NCBI RefSeq assembly: GCF_011320225.1
Contig: NZ_JAAOEN010000012.1
Span: 85,716-149,715, forward strand
Source: Phytoactinopolyspora limicola
GTDB taxonomy: Bacteria > Actinomycetota > Actinomycetes > Jiangellales > Jiangellaceae
Direction of reading: 5' to 3'
DNA length: 64,000 bases
The position numbers and the translations under genes are program-made. Within the stretch, counting starts at the first letter, position 1. Every line of letters begins with the position of its first letter. The notes under the pieces are model-generated. The model worked only from the letters and a program-made list of their open reading frames with translations. It ran no database searches and was not told the DNA's origin. Positions 8,467 to 15,956 of the stretch are shown here, in pieces.

Positions 8467-9570
8467 TCACCGGTCATGGTGGATCGGGCCGGACAACTCG
8501 CTGAGCCGTCGCCCGGTGCCGCTCCACCGCGCCGCGACGATCTCGGCCGCGATGGACACCGCCGTCTCCTCCGGGGTTCGGGCCCCGATGTCCAACCCCA
8601 CCGGCGACGCCATCCGAGCCAGCTCGTCTAGGGTGATTCCGGCCTCCAGGAGCCTGGCCACTCGGTCTTCGTGGGTGCGACGGGACCCCATCGCCCCGAT
8701 GTAGGCCGCCGGGGTGCGCAACGCGACCTCTAACAACGGCACGTCGAACTTGGGGTCGTGGGTCAACACGCAGATGACGGTCCGGGCGTCCACCGTCGTC
8801 TCCGCGAGGTAGTCATGCGGCCAGCGGACCACCACCTCGTCGGCGTCGGGGAACCGGCGCTCGGTGGCGAACACCGGCCGGGCGTCGCACACGGTGACGT
8901 GGTAGCCAAGGAACTTCCCGATGCGCACCACCGCGGCGGCGAAGTCGATGGCGCCGAACACCAACATCCGCGGTGGCGGCGCGAACGACTGCACGAACAC
9001 CTCCAGCTCGTCCATCCGCCGCTCGCCCTCAGCGCCGTAACGACGGACCCCGGTGCCGCCCTGATCCAGCATGCCGCGGGCGTCGTCGGCGACGGCGTCG
9101 TCGAGGCGCGCCCCGCCCAGACTGCCGGCCACCCGATCGGGCCAGACGACGAGGTGTGCACCCGGCGTGCCCGGGCCGGACACCACCGTGGCCAGCGCTA
9201 CCGGCTCGGACTCGGCGATACTCCGGGCCAACTCCCCCAACTGCGGGAAAGTGGCCGCATCGACCGGCTCGATGAAGACGTCGATGATGCCGCCGCAGGT
9301 CAAACCCACCGCGAAGGCGTCGTCGTCGCTCACCCCGTACCGCTGTACCGACGGGGGTTCGCTGCCGTCGATCACCTCACGGGCCAGCTCGTACACCGCT
9401 CCTTCGATGCACCCGCCGGACACACTGCCGATCGCTTCACCGGCGTCGGTGACCACCATCGCCGTGCCGGCTGGCCGCGGAGCGGATTTGAAGGTGCCGA
9501 CGACGGTGACCAGCCCGGCCCGATGGCCCGAACGGACCGCCGCGACCAGGTCTTTCATGACCTCACGCAT
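8467..9570 (-). CDS. xdhC: XdhC/CoxI family molybdenum hydroxylase maturation protein
   Basis: Accessory protein that binds molybdenum cofactor and helps its sulfuration and insertion into the hydroxylase. The N-terminal XdhC domain shows GSVSGGCIEGAV and GLTCGGIIDVF. The C-terminal Rossmann domain begins at RMLVFGAIDFAAAVVRIGKF and includes YIGAMGSRRTHEDR. Length 367 aa is typical. Its start lies eight bases inside the end of the CoxE-like gene, showing tight coupling. Confidence 0.92.
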   Translation of the reverse strand: MREVMKDLVAAVRSGHRAGLVTVVGTFKSAPRPAGTAMVVTDAGEAIGSVSGGCIEGAVYELAREVIDGSEPPSVQRYGVSDDDAFAVGLTCGGIIDVFIEPVDAATFPQLGELARSIAESEPVALATVVSGPGTPGAHLVVWPDRVAGSLGGARLDDAVADDARGMLDQGGTGVRRYGAEGERRMDELEVFVQSFAPPPRMLVFGAIDFAAAVVRIGKFLGYHVTVCDARPVFATERRFPDADEVVVRWPHDYLAETTVDARTVICVLTHDPKFDVPLLEVALRTPAAYIGAMGSRRTHEDRVARLLEAGITLDELARMASPVGLDIGARTPEETAVSIAAEIVAARWSGTGRRLSELSGPIHHDR

Positions 9571-10714
9571 CGATGACCACCATTCCCGGCGGGGCCGTCC
9601 CGCTCGGCTCGTCTGTACCTAGTATCCGGGCCAGCTGTTCCAGAGCGGCCAGCGAGTGCCCCGCCACCAGATCGTCGAGATGTGGCAGCGCCGCCAGCAT
9701 CCCGCCGGTGCGGGGAACGTAACCCGCCCGGCCACGATGCGGGTTGACCCACACGACCCGCCGGGCCAGCCGGCGTAACCGGGCCATCTGGATCGCCAAT
9801 GGCAACGGGTCGCCGCGTTCCCAGCCGTCGCTGGCGATGACGACGACGGCGCCGCGTGCGGTACCACGCTGCCCCCAGCGGTCGAGGAACTCCTTGAGTT
9901 CGGCCCCAAGCCGGGTGCCGCCACGCCAGTCCGGGATGATCGCCGACGCCGCGGCCAGCGCCGCCGACGGTTCTCGTGCACGCAGCTCCCGGGTCACTCG
10001 GGTCAGGCGGGTTCCGACGGTGAACACCTCGGTGCCGCCGCGGGCCCGGCAGGCCGCATGGGCGAAGCGCAACAACGTGTCGGCGTACGGTGCCATCGAC
10101 CCGCTGACGTCGATGAGGAAGACCAGTTTGCGGTTTCGGCGCGCTCGTCGGTGCCAACGCAGTTCGGCCGGTTCGCCGCCGTGGCGCAGCATCGCCCGCA
10201 CCGTGCGGCGCGGATCGACGGTCCCGCGCGCGGCCGGACGGATCCGGTGGGTCAGCCGCTGCGGACCCGAAGGCGCCAGGAGCCCGATGAACCGGTGCAC
10301 TTCCGCGCGTTCAGCAGTGCTGAGATCGGCGACGTCGCGGTGCCGGAGGATCTCCTGCCGGCTGGCGGTGGCCACCTGCCGCGGCTGATCGTCTGGCTCC
10401 TCGTTCCCCGTCCCGTTGGGGTCGGCCGGGGTGGCGACCAGCTGGTACGACGGCTCAACCGTAATCCGGGTGCGGGGCCGCGGCGTCCGGCCGGCGAAGA
10501 AGTCGGCGAACACGCGGTCGTAGCGGTCGATGTCTTCCGGCGATGCACACAGGGTCAGCCGCCCGGCCCAGTAGACCGAACGTAGTGAGTCCGCGCCCAG
10601 CTCACCGAGCGCGTGAAGCATCGCGTGGACCCGGGTTGGTGGTATGGCGGCGCCGTCCTTGCGCAGCTGCCCGGCGAACGCCACCACGGCGCTGACCGCG
10701 TCGCCGGTCTCCAT
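9563..10714 (-). CDS. CoxE-like VWA-domain protein
   Basis: VWA protein of the CoxE family, which works with a MoxR ATPase (CoxD) in assembling the active site of molybdenum hydroxylases. The metal-ion-dependent adhesion site reads FLIDVSGSM, with GGTRLG and VIASDGWERG further on. The ATG at 10714 (MET-Gly-Asp) was chosen because GAGGAGGAGG lies just upstream; an earlier GTG at 10750 would start inside a tandem repeat. The product is 383 aa. It follows the MoxR gene and overlaps xdhC. Confidence 0.88.
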   Translation of the reverse strand: METGDAVSAVVAFAGQLRKDGAAIPPTRVHAMLHALGELGADSLRSVYWAGRLTLCASPEDIDRYDRVFADFFAGRTPRPRTRITVEPSYQLVATPADPNGTGNEEPDDQPRQVATASRQEILRHRDVADLSTAERAEVHRFIGLLAPSGPQRLTHRIRPAARGTVDPRRTVRAMLRHGGEPAELRWHRRARRNRKLVFLIDVSGSMAPYADTLLRFAHAACRARGGTEVFTVGTRLTRVTRELRAREPSAALAAASAIIPDWRGGTRLGAELKEFLDRWGQRGTARGAVVVIASDGWERGDPLPLAIQMARLRRLARRVVWVNPHRGRAGYVPRTGGMLAALPHLDDLVAGHSLAALEQLARILGTDEPSGTAPPGMVVIDA

Positions 10715-10727
10715 GCCTGCCTCCTCC

Positions 10728-10765
10728 TCACGTGTTGGTGTCCTGCTCACGTGTTGGTGTCCTGC
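10728..10765. repeat. Perfect 19-bp tandem repeat, two copies
   Basis: Two identical 19-base units lie head to tail at 10728-10746 and 10747-10765, in the short gap between the MoxR and CoxE-like genes. The repeat ends just upstream of the GAGGAGGAGG ribosome-binding site. It looks like a recent slip-strand duplication. Confidence 0.85.
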
Positions 10766-10779
10766 CCGGCCCCTCCGTC

Positions 10780-11703
10780 CTATCCGCCGACGAGGTCGGC
10801 CACCTGGGTGCGGACACGTTCGGTGTCTTCCTGGTATTTGAGGACCGCACCCAGGGTCCGGGCCGCTACGTCGCCGTCCAGCTCGTGGGCGCCCAAGGCC
10901 GCCAGCGCCGCCACCCAGTCGATCGACTCGGCCAGTCCCGGCGGTTTGAGCAGGTCGGCGTCCCGAAGCCGGTGCACGGCGCGTGCGACGTCGCCGGCGA
11001 GGCGTTCGGACACCTCAGGAAGATGCCGCCGGATGACCGCGATCTCGCGTTCGACGGTGGGGTGGTCGAGCCAGTGGTATAGACACCGTCTCTTCAGGGC
11101 GTCATGTACCTCACGGGTACGGTTGCTCGTGACGACCACCATCGGTGGGGTGTCCGCACGGACCGTGCCGACCTCCGGGATGGAGATGGTGAAATCGGAC
11201 AAAACCTCAAGCAGGAACGCCTCGAACTCGTCGTCGGCGCGGTCGATCTCGTCGATGAGGAGAACACACGGTGACTCTTCGAGCGCCCGGAGCAGCGGTC
11301 GAGCCAGCAGGAACCGCCGATCGTACAGCTCGTGCTCGAGCCGCTCCACGTCAGTGACGCCGGCTGCCTCGGCGGCCCGTAAGTGCAGAAGCTGGCGGGG
11401 AAAGTCCCAGTCATAGAGGGCTTGGGCCGCGTCGACGCCTTCGTAACACTGCAACCGGATCAGTGGCGCCTCGAGGACCGACGCCAACGCACGAGCCAGC
11501 GACGTCTTCCCCACCCCGGCCTCACCTTCGACGAACAACGGCCGCCCCATCCGCAGCGCCAGGAAAGCAGCCGTAGCAAGACCGTCGTCGGCGAGATAGC
11601 CACTGGCGTCGAGCCGGGCGGCCAGCTCACCAGGCCCGGCGATCTGACCGTTATAGGGCTCACGGGGATGGTCGCCGCGCTCGGTGTCCGCGGTATCCGT
11701 CAT
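10780..11703 (-). CDS. MoxR-family AAA ATPase (CoxD-like)
   Basis: AAA+ chaperone of the MoxR family; CoxD is the best-known partner in CO dehydrogenase maturation. The Walker A motif GEAGVGKT spans residues 60-67. Walker B is LLIDEIDRADDE near residue 150, and a sensor-like VVVTSNRTREV follows. The 307 aa length is normal. It begins a leftward operon MoxR - CoxE-like - XdhC - MobA-like and is divergent from the NCS2 permease. The presumed client is the molybdenum hydroxylase at 1-2215. Confidence 0.9.
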   Translation of the reverse strand: MTDTADTERGDHPREPYNGQIAGPGELAARLDASGYLADDGLATAAFLALRMGRPLFVEGEAGVGKTSLARALASVLEAPLIRLQCYEGVDAAQALYDWDFPRQLLHLRAAEAAGVTDVERLEHELYDRRFLLARPLLRALEESPCVLLIDEIDRADDEFEAFLLEVLSDFTISIPEVGTVRADTPPMVVVTSNRTREVHDALKRRCLYHWLDHPTVEREIAVIRRHLPEVSERLAGDVARAVHRLRDADLLKPPGLAESIDWVAALAALGAHELDGDVAARTLGAVLKYQEDTERVRTQVADLVGG

Positions 11704-11907
11704 GCGACAACGCTACGCCACGTCAGGCCACGACGTCCGCCCGTCACTATGGCGAAATGTGCCAGGAGGACCAGCAGGAATGTCGTGAATGTCACCAGGT
11801 GACCAGCACCCCGCCCGACCGGTACGTTCCTTGTCCACGAGATATACCGCATGCCCATTACACGGCCCGGCATGGCCACGTGGCGAACGGGACTACAGGA
11901 GGGGCTC
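11704..11907. promoter_or_regulatory. Divergent intergenic region, MoxR gene and NCS2 permease
   Basis: These 204 bases must hold the promoters of both the leftward maturation operon and the rightward permease gene. An AGGAGG ribosome site lies just before the permease ATG. No convincing riboswitch or operator was recognised by eye. Confidence 0.4.
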
Positions 11908-13350
11908 ATGAGCGGCACCCCAGCACGGCCGGTGGATCTGAACTACGGACTCGACGACGTTCCGAAGCCGCTAGCGAGCCTAGGGCTCGGCATCCAGCAT
12001 GTGCTCACCATGTTCGGCGCCACCGTCGCGGTGCCGCTCATCCTCGGCCCCGCCATGAACCTCAGCGCGGAACAGATGGCCGTTTTGGTCAGCTCGGTGA
12101 TGATCTGCTCCGGGATCGCCACCTTCATCCAGGTCCGTTTCGGCACCCGGCTGCCCATCATCCAGGGCGTGTCCTTCGCGTTCCTTGGCCCGTTCTTCGC
12201 CATCATCGCCGGAACGGTCGCGCAAGGCGGCGACGTCAGCATGCAATACATCGCCGGCGCCATCATCGCCGGCTCGGTGTTGCAGATGGTGCTCGGATAT
12301 ACCGGCCTGTTCGGCCGGATCCGCCGCTACATCACCCCCGTCGTCATCGGTCCGGTGATCGCGCTCATCGGCCTGGCCCTGTTCCAGGCCGGCGCCCCCA
12401 TGGCCGGCGGCAACTGGTGGTTCGGCGGGCTGACCATCGCAGCCGCGTTCACCTTCGCGTTGATCCTCGCCCCGAAGGTGCGGTTCTTCTCGCTGTTCCC
12501 CATTCTGCTCGCCGTACTGCTCGCCTACATGTCGGCCTGGTTCTTCAGCGCCATCGGCGTACTGAGCGAAGGCAACCCGGCCTACGTCAGCTTCGACGGA
12601 CTGGGCGACGCTCCGTGGATCCGCAACCTGAACTTCGGTGACGGCGGCATCTTCATGCCCTGGGGCTGGCCACAGTTCAGTCTGGGTTTCATCCTCGCCA
12701 CCCTGGCCGGCTTCCTCGCCTCGATGATCGAGTCGTTCGGTGACTACCACGCGATCTCCCGCGCGGTGGGCAAGGATCACCCGACGGAGAAGCAGATCAA
12801 CCGCGGTATCGGCGCCGAGGGTGTTGGTTGTTTCGCCACCGGCATGTTCGGCGGGTTCGCCTCCACCAGCTACACCGAGAACATCGGCCTGGTGGCCATG
12901 ACCAAGGTGGCTAGCCGCCGGGTGGTGTACGTCGCGGCCGGGCTGTTGATCGTGTTGGGGCTGATCGCCAAGTTCGGCGCCGTGATCGCGACGATTCCAC
13001 CACCCATCGTCGGCGGCCTCTACTGCACGTTGTTCGGCCTCATCGCCTCGATCGGCATCTCCAACGTCACCCGGGCCGACCTCACCAGCCAGCGCAACCT
13101 GATGATCATCGGGTTCATCCTGTTCATGGGACTGTCGGTGCCGGCGTTCTTCGAGGACGTCCAGGTTCACATATCCTGGGCAGAGTGGCTCGGCGACGTG
13201 ATCAACACCGTCGGCAGCACCGGCATGGCGGTGGCCGCGATACTCGGCCTGATCCTCGACAACGTCATCCCCGGTACCGACGAGGAACGCGGTATCACGC
13301 AGGCGGCCGCCACCCGTGGGCCCACCGGCGAACCCGTCGCCGACGACTAA
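11908..13350 (+). CDS. NCS2 (NAT) family xanthine/uracil permease
   Basis: Membrane transporter of the nucleobase-ascorbate family, most likely importing xanthine, uric acid or uracil. The 480 aa product has about 12-14 hydrophobic segments. It shows the N-terminal LGIQHVLTMFGATVAVPLIL and a NAT-type signature region TSYTENIGLVAMTKV with the conserved N-x-G. The ATG at 11908 is used because AGGAGG lies just upstream; an earlier ATG at 11851 adds an unlikely hydrophilic tail. Next to purine oxidation genes, a purine substrate is the best guess. Confidence 0.9.
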   Translation: MSGTPARPVDLNYGLDDVPKPLASLGLGIQHVLTMFGATVAVPLILGPAMNLSAEQMAVLVSSVMICSGIATFIQVRFGTRLPIIQGVSFAFLGPFFAIIAGTVAQGGDVSMQYIAGAIIAGSVLQMVLGYTGLFGRIRRYITPVVIGPVIALIGLALFQAGAPMAGGNWWFGGLTIAAAFTFALILAPKVRFFSLFPILLAVLLAYMSAWFFSAIGVLSEGNPAYVSFDGLGDAPWIRNLNFGDGGIFMPWGWPQFSLGFILATLAGFLASMIESFGDYHAISRAVGKDHPTEKQINRGIGAEGVGCFATGMFGGFASTSYTENIGLVAMTKVASRRVVYVAAGLLIVLGLIAKFGAVIATIPPPIVGGLYCTLFGLIASIGISNVTRADLTSQRNLMIIGFILFMGLSVPAFFEDVQVHISWAEWLGDVINTVGSTGMAVAAILGLILDNVIPGTDEERGITQAAATRGPTGEPVADD

Positions 13351-13359
13351 ACCTCCCCC

Positions 13360-13435
13360 CTGTGTGCACCTGATCTCCGTTTTGACGCCTGATCTTTTTC
13401 GAGGGGGCGATCAGATGCGGGCGACGACGTGTTGA
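13360..13435. repeat. Intergenic repeat, copy A
   Basis: About 75 bases starting near TGTGCACCTGATCTCCG are closely matched at 21660-21735, down to the shared GCGGGCGACGACG end. The spacing of the two CTGATC half-sites and the following GATCAG is preserved. Two intergenic copies 8.3 kb apart indicate a dispersed element. Confidence 0.8.
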
Positions 13436-13479
13436 CGGCGGGCGACGACGCGGTTGGTGCATCTGATCTCTCCTGAGCG

Positions 13480-13554
13480 TGGGCCTGCTGGCTCAGAATT
13501 GCGGATAGACCGCGTCTGAGGTGGCCTATCCGCAATTCTGAGCCAGCAGGCCCA
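13480..13554. terminator. Long hairpin, 29-bp perfect stem
   Basis: Arms 13480-13508 and 13526-13554 are exact reverse complements, with a 17-base loop. Two more pairs can form beyond a G-T step at the base. The hairpin lies between the convergent permease and def genes. There is no T-run, so it would be a non-canonical or two-way terminator, or a REP-like element. Confidence 0.75.
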
Positions 13555-13636
13555 TGCCCCGGCAACCTCACGCATGCACCCACGCACCGATGGCCGCCAC
13601 CACAACACATGACACCAACGGGCAACCACGCCGATC

Positions 13637-13822
13637 GATCAGATGCACGACAACCGCTTTCAGGAGCGCATCATGCATCTGATCGCCAACCGTCCGCATC
13701 ACGAGGCGAGATCAGATGCAGCAAACCCCCGCGCTGACCAGCAGCGTCGCCATCACACCTACATCTGATCGTCGCCACACAAACGATCAGGCGCACAAAC
13801 GGAGATCAGGCGCACAAACGGG
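13637..13822. repeat. Array of GATCAGATGC-type decamers
   Basis: GATCAGATGC and its complement GCATCTGATC occur repeatedly here in both orientations, followed by two GATCAGGCGCACAAACG units close together. Nearby copies also occur at about 13410 and 13460. The alternating orientation would allow several small hairpins. Related sequence recurs at 21660-21850. Confidence 0.7.
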
Positions 13823-13930
13823 GGGCGACTCTGCCGTGCTGATCGGCGCGCCGATGGCCGGCATAGATGCGCAGAACGGCAGCGCAAGACCCAACCACCG
13901 CCCCTATAGGGACAGTGGAAGGTAAACACA

Positions 13931-14476
13931 CTACGTGGCGCGGCCGAACATCTGGTGCGGCGACACCTTCACCTCCGGCGGTTCCTGACCGGCCCATTCA
14001 GCCTCGCGGATCGCCCTCATGGCAGCTTTGCGGGTCTCGCGGTCCAGGCGGTCGACGAACAATACGCCATCCAGGTGGTCGGTCTCGTGCTGGATAGCCC
14101 GCGCCAGGAGTTCGGTTCCCTCGATGGTGACGGGGTCGCCGTACTCGTTGAACCCTTTCGCCACAACGCCGTAGGCCCGCACGCAGTCATACTCCAGGCC
14201 CGGTATCGACAGGCACCCTTCGGGGCCGAACTGTTCCTCCTCGGACAGCTGCAGGTCCGGATTGATCAGATGCCCGACGATGCCGTCGACGTCGTAGGTG
14301 AACACCCGCAACGACACACCCAGCTGGGGTGCGGCCAGGCCGGCGCCACCAGCTTCGAGCATGGTGTCGGCGAGATCTTTGACCAGGCCACGTAGTTCTT
14401 TGTCGAAGGTGACCACCGGTTCGGCTTTGGTGCGCAAGACGGGATCGCCGAAAAGGCGAATCTCTCGGACCGCCAT
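13931..14476 (-). CDS. def: Peptide deformylase
   Basis: Removes the N-formyl group from new polypeptides in the cytoplasm. All three metal-site motifs are intact: GAGLAAPQ at residues 44-51, EGCLS at 86-90 with metal ligand Cys88, and HETDH at 130-134. Length 181 aa is standard. The ATG at 14476 was chosen because the earlier in-frame start at 14557 would translate the palindrome at 14511-14564. A GGAGGAG ribosome site lies upstream. Confidence 0.95.
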   Translation of the reverse strand: MAVREIRLFGDPVLRTKAEPVVTFDKELRGLVKDLADTMLEAGGAGLAAPQLGVSLRVFTYDVDGIVGHLINPDLQLSEEEQFGPEGCLSIPGLEYDCVRAYGVVAKGFNEYGDPVTIEGTELLARAIQHETDHLDGVLFVDRLDRETRKAAMRAIREAEWAGQEPPEVKVSPHQMFGRAT

Positions 14477-14510
14477 GACGTTCTGTTCTCCTCCATGATG
14501 TCCTGCCCCG

Positions 14511-14564
14511 GTGATCGTTGCCGCTTTCGGGTCGCTATAGCGGCCCGAAAGCGGCAACGATCAC
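14511..14564. repeat. 54-bp near-perfect palindrome (class 2)
   Basis: Arms 14511-14531 and 14544-14564 match exactly. The centre (CGCTATAGCG) is itself a palindrome, leaving one G-T mismatch in the whole element. It lies between the HAD phosphatase gene and def, and its right end overlaps the HAD stop codon. A 54-bp relative with the same right half lies at 40579-40632. Confidence 0.85.
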
Positions 14565-15172
14565 GGCAGGTTGAGCAGTAGGCCGGCGCTATTGAGGTCA
14601 ACCCGCAGTTTGGCCGCCGAGGTGAAATGGACGGCGGTCATCCCGAGTTGTTCAGCCGCCTCGACGTTGGGCGGGTTGTCGTCGATATACACCGCCGACG
14701 ACAGCTGCACTCCGTACCGGTCGGTCAACAGGTGGAAGATCCGCGGATCCGGTTTGACCAGCTGTTCCTCGCCGGAAACGACGATGCCCTGAAACCAGGA
14801 CAGCCAGTGGAACCGCTCCCGCGCGATAGGGAACTTCTCCGCCGACCAGTTGGTCAACGCATACAGCTCAGCACCCGTGTTCCGCAGATCGGCCAGCACG
14901 TCCACCGTCTCCGCGACCGGCCCGCCGATCATCTCGTCCCAGCGGTGGTGATAGGCGGCGATCAGCTCGGCGTGATCGGGAAACTCAGCACTGAGAAGCT
15001 TGACGGCGGCGTCCCACGACCGGCCACGATCCTGCTCGGCGTTCCACTCGGGCGTGGTGACCTCGGCCAGGAACCGTTCGACCTCGTCATCGGTCGGCAG
15101 CAACTGCCGATACAGATACCGCGGATCCCAGTCGACCAGTACACCACCCAGGTCGAAGACAACCGTGTTCAT
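14561..15172 (-). CDS. HAD-superfamily phosphatase
   Basis: HAD hydrolase of the YihX/epoxide-hydrolase-like group. Motif I is FDLGGVLVDWD, so the nucleophile pair is Asp-x-Gly rather than DxD. The second Asp position carries Gly, as in some haloacid dehalogenase-like members. Motif II is ALTNWS, motif III Lys is in LVKPDPRIF, and motif IV is YIDDNPPNV. The ATG at 15172 overlaps the stop of the sufT gene (ATGA), so it is the last gene of the suf operon. Its substrate is unknown; 203 aa. Confidence 0.85.
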   Translation of the reverse strand: MNTVVFDLGGVLVDWDPRYLYRQLLPTDDEVERFLAEVTTPEWNAEQDRGRSWDAAVKLLSAEFPDHAELIAAYHHRWDEMIGGPVAETVDVLADLRNTGAELYALTNWSAEKFPIARERFHWLSWFQGIVVSGEEQLVKPDPRIFHLLTDRYGVQLSSAVYIDDNPPNVEAAEQLGMTAVHFTSAAKLRVDLNSAGLLLNLP

Positions 15173-15495
15173 ACGTTGAAGCCCAGGGCACGCAGCTGTT
15201 CTTTGCCATCGTCGGTGATCTTGTCCGGCCCCCACGGCGGCATCCACACCCAATTGATCCGCAGGTCGGTCACCAGACCGTCGGTGACGGACTTCGCCTG
15301 CTCTTCGATGACGTCGGTCAGCGGACAGGCCGCACTGGTGAGGGTCATGTCGACGGTGGCCACGCCGTCGTCGTCGACGGACACGCCGTATATCAGGCCA
15401 AGGTCGACGACGTTGATACCCAGCTCCGGGTCAACGACGTCGCGCAACGCCTCTTTCAGGTCTTCGAGGTCAACGGTCGTCGTCATATCATTCAT
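15169..15495 (-). CDS. sufT: SufT-like metal-sulfur cluster assembly factor (MIP18/DUF59)
   Basis: Small cytoplasmic protein of the MIP18 family, involved in iron-sulfur cluster assembly or transfer. It shows the family line ALRDVVDPELGINVVDLGLI and the conserved Cys in TSAACPLTD. At 108 aa it has the usual length. It sits 17 bp downstream of sufU and overlaps the HAD gene, all in the suf operon. Confidence 0.9.
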   Translation of the reverse strand: MNDMTTTVDLEDLKEALRDVVDPELGINVVDLGLIYGVSVDDDGVATVDMTLTSAACPLTDVIEEQAKSVTDGLVTDLRINWVWMPPWGPDKITDDGKEQLRALGFNV

Positions 15496-15512
15496 TCTCC
15501 CTCACGCTCATG

Positions 15513-15956
15513 TCAGCCGACCTTCTCGGTCGACGCCCTGTGCACCGCGTCTTTCAACGCCATCCACGAGAGCAACGCACACTTGACCCGGGCGGGGTAC
15601 CGGGCAACTCCAGTGAACGCTATGCCATCACCCAGGATGTCCTCGTCCCCCTCGACTTTGCCTTTACCCTGCATCATCTCGGTGAACGCGGTTCCGGCGA
15701 CAGCCGAGTCGGTCAGGGTGTGACCGGTCAGCAGCTCGTGCAGCACACTGGCCGCCGCCTGGCTGATGGAGCAGCCTTGGCCGTCGTAGGAGACGTCGGC
15801 GAGGGTGTCGCCGTCCAGCCGGACCCGCACCGTGATCTCGTCGCCACAGGTGGGGTTGACGTGGTGGGCTTCTGCGTCGAACGGCTCCCGCAACCCGCGC
15901 CCACGCGGGTTCTTGTAGTGATCCAGGATGATCTCCTGGTACAGGGACTCGCTCAC
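15513..15956 (-). CDS. sufU: SufU, zinc-dependent sulfurtransferase/scaffold
   Basis: NifU-like partner of SufS that accepts persulfide sulfur. Zinc ligands are in place: Cys37 and Asp39 in NPTCGDE, Cys62 in GQGCSIS and Cys126 in RVKCALLSW. The characteristic insertion between them, around residues 80-115, marks SufU rather than IscU. It is 147 aa, and its start overlaps the sufS stop (ATGA). Confidence 0.95.
   Translation of the reverse strand: MSESLYQEIILDHYKNPRGRGLREPFDAEAHHVNPTCGDEITVRVRLDGDTLADVSYDGQGCSISQAAASVLHELLTGHTLTDSAVAGTAFTEMMQGKGKVEGDEDILGDGIAFTGVARYPARVKCALLSWMALKDAVHRASTEKVG

Larger units (their letters stand above)
13351..13930. other. Repeat-rich non-coding region between permease and def
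   Basis: No credible gene lies in these 580 bases. It holds a copy of an intergenic repeat shared with 21660-21735, a very long hairpin (13480-13554), and many copies of the decamer GATCAGATGC or its reverse complement. Open frames here have no recognisable protein character. The permease and def genes converge on it, so bidirectional termination is a likely use. Confidence 0.75.

Noticed and set aside
11980..13170. A 396-codon minus-strand open frame opposite the NCS2 permease
   Set aside because: The permease has membrane segments and family motifs; the antisense product is Glu/Gly/His-rich with no fold signs.
13347..13625. Possible small gene in the permease-def gap
   Set aside because: The frame runs through the long hairpin and repeat copy A and has no conserved-looking sequence.
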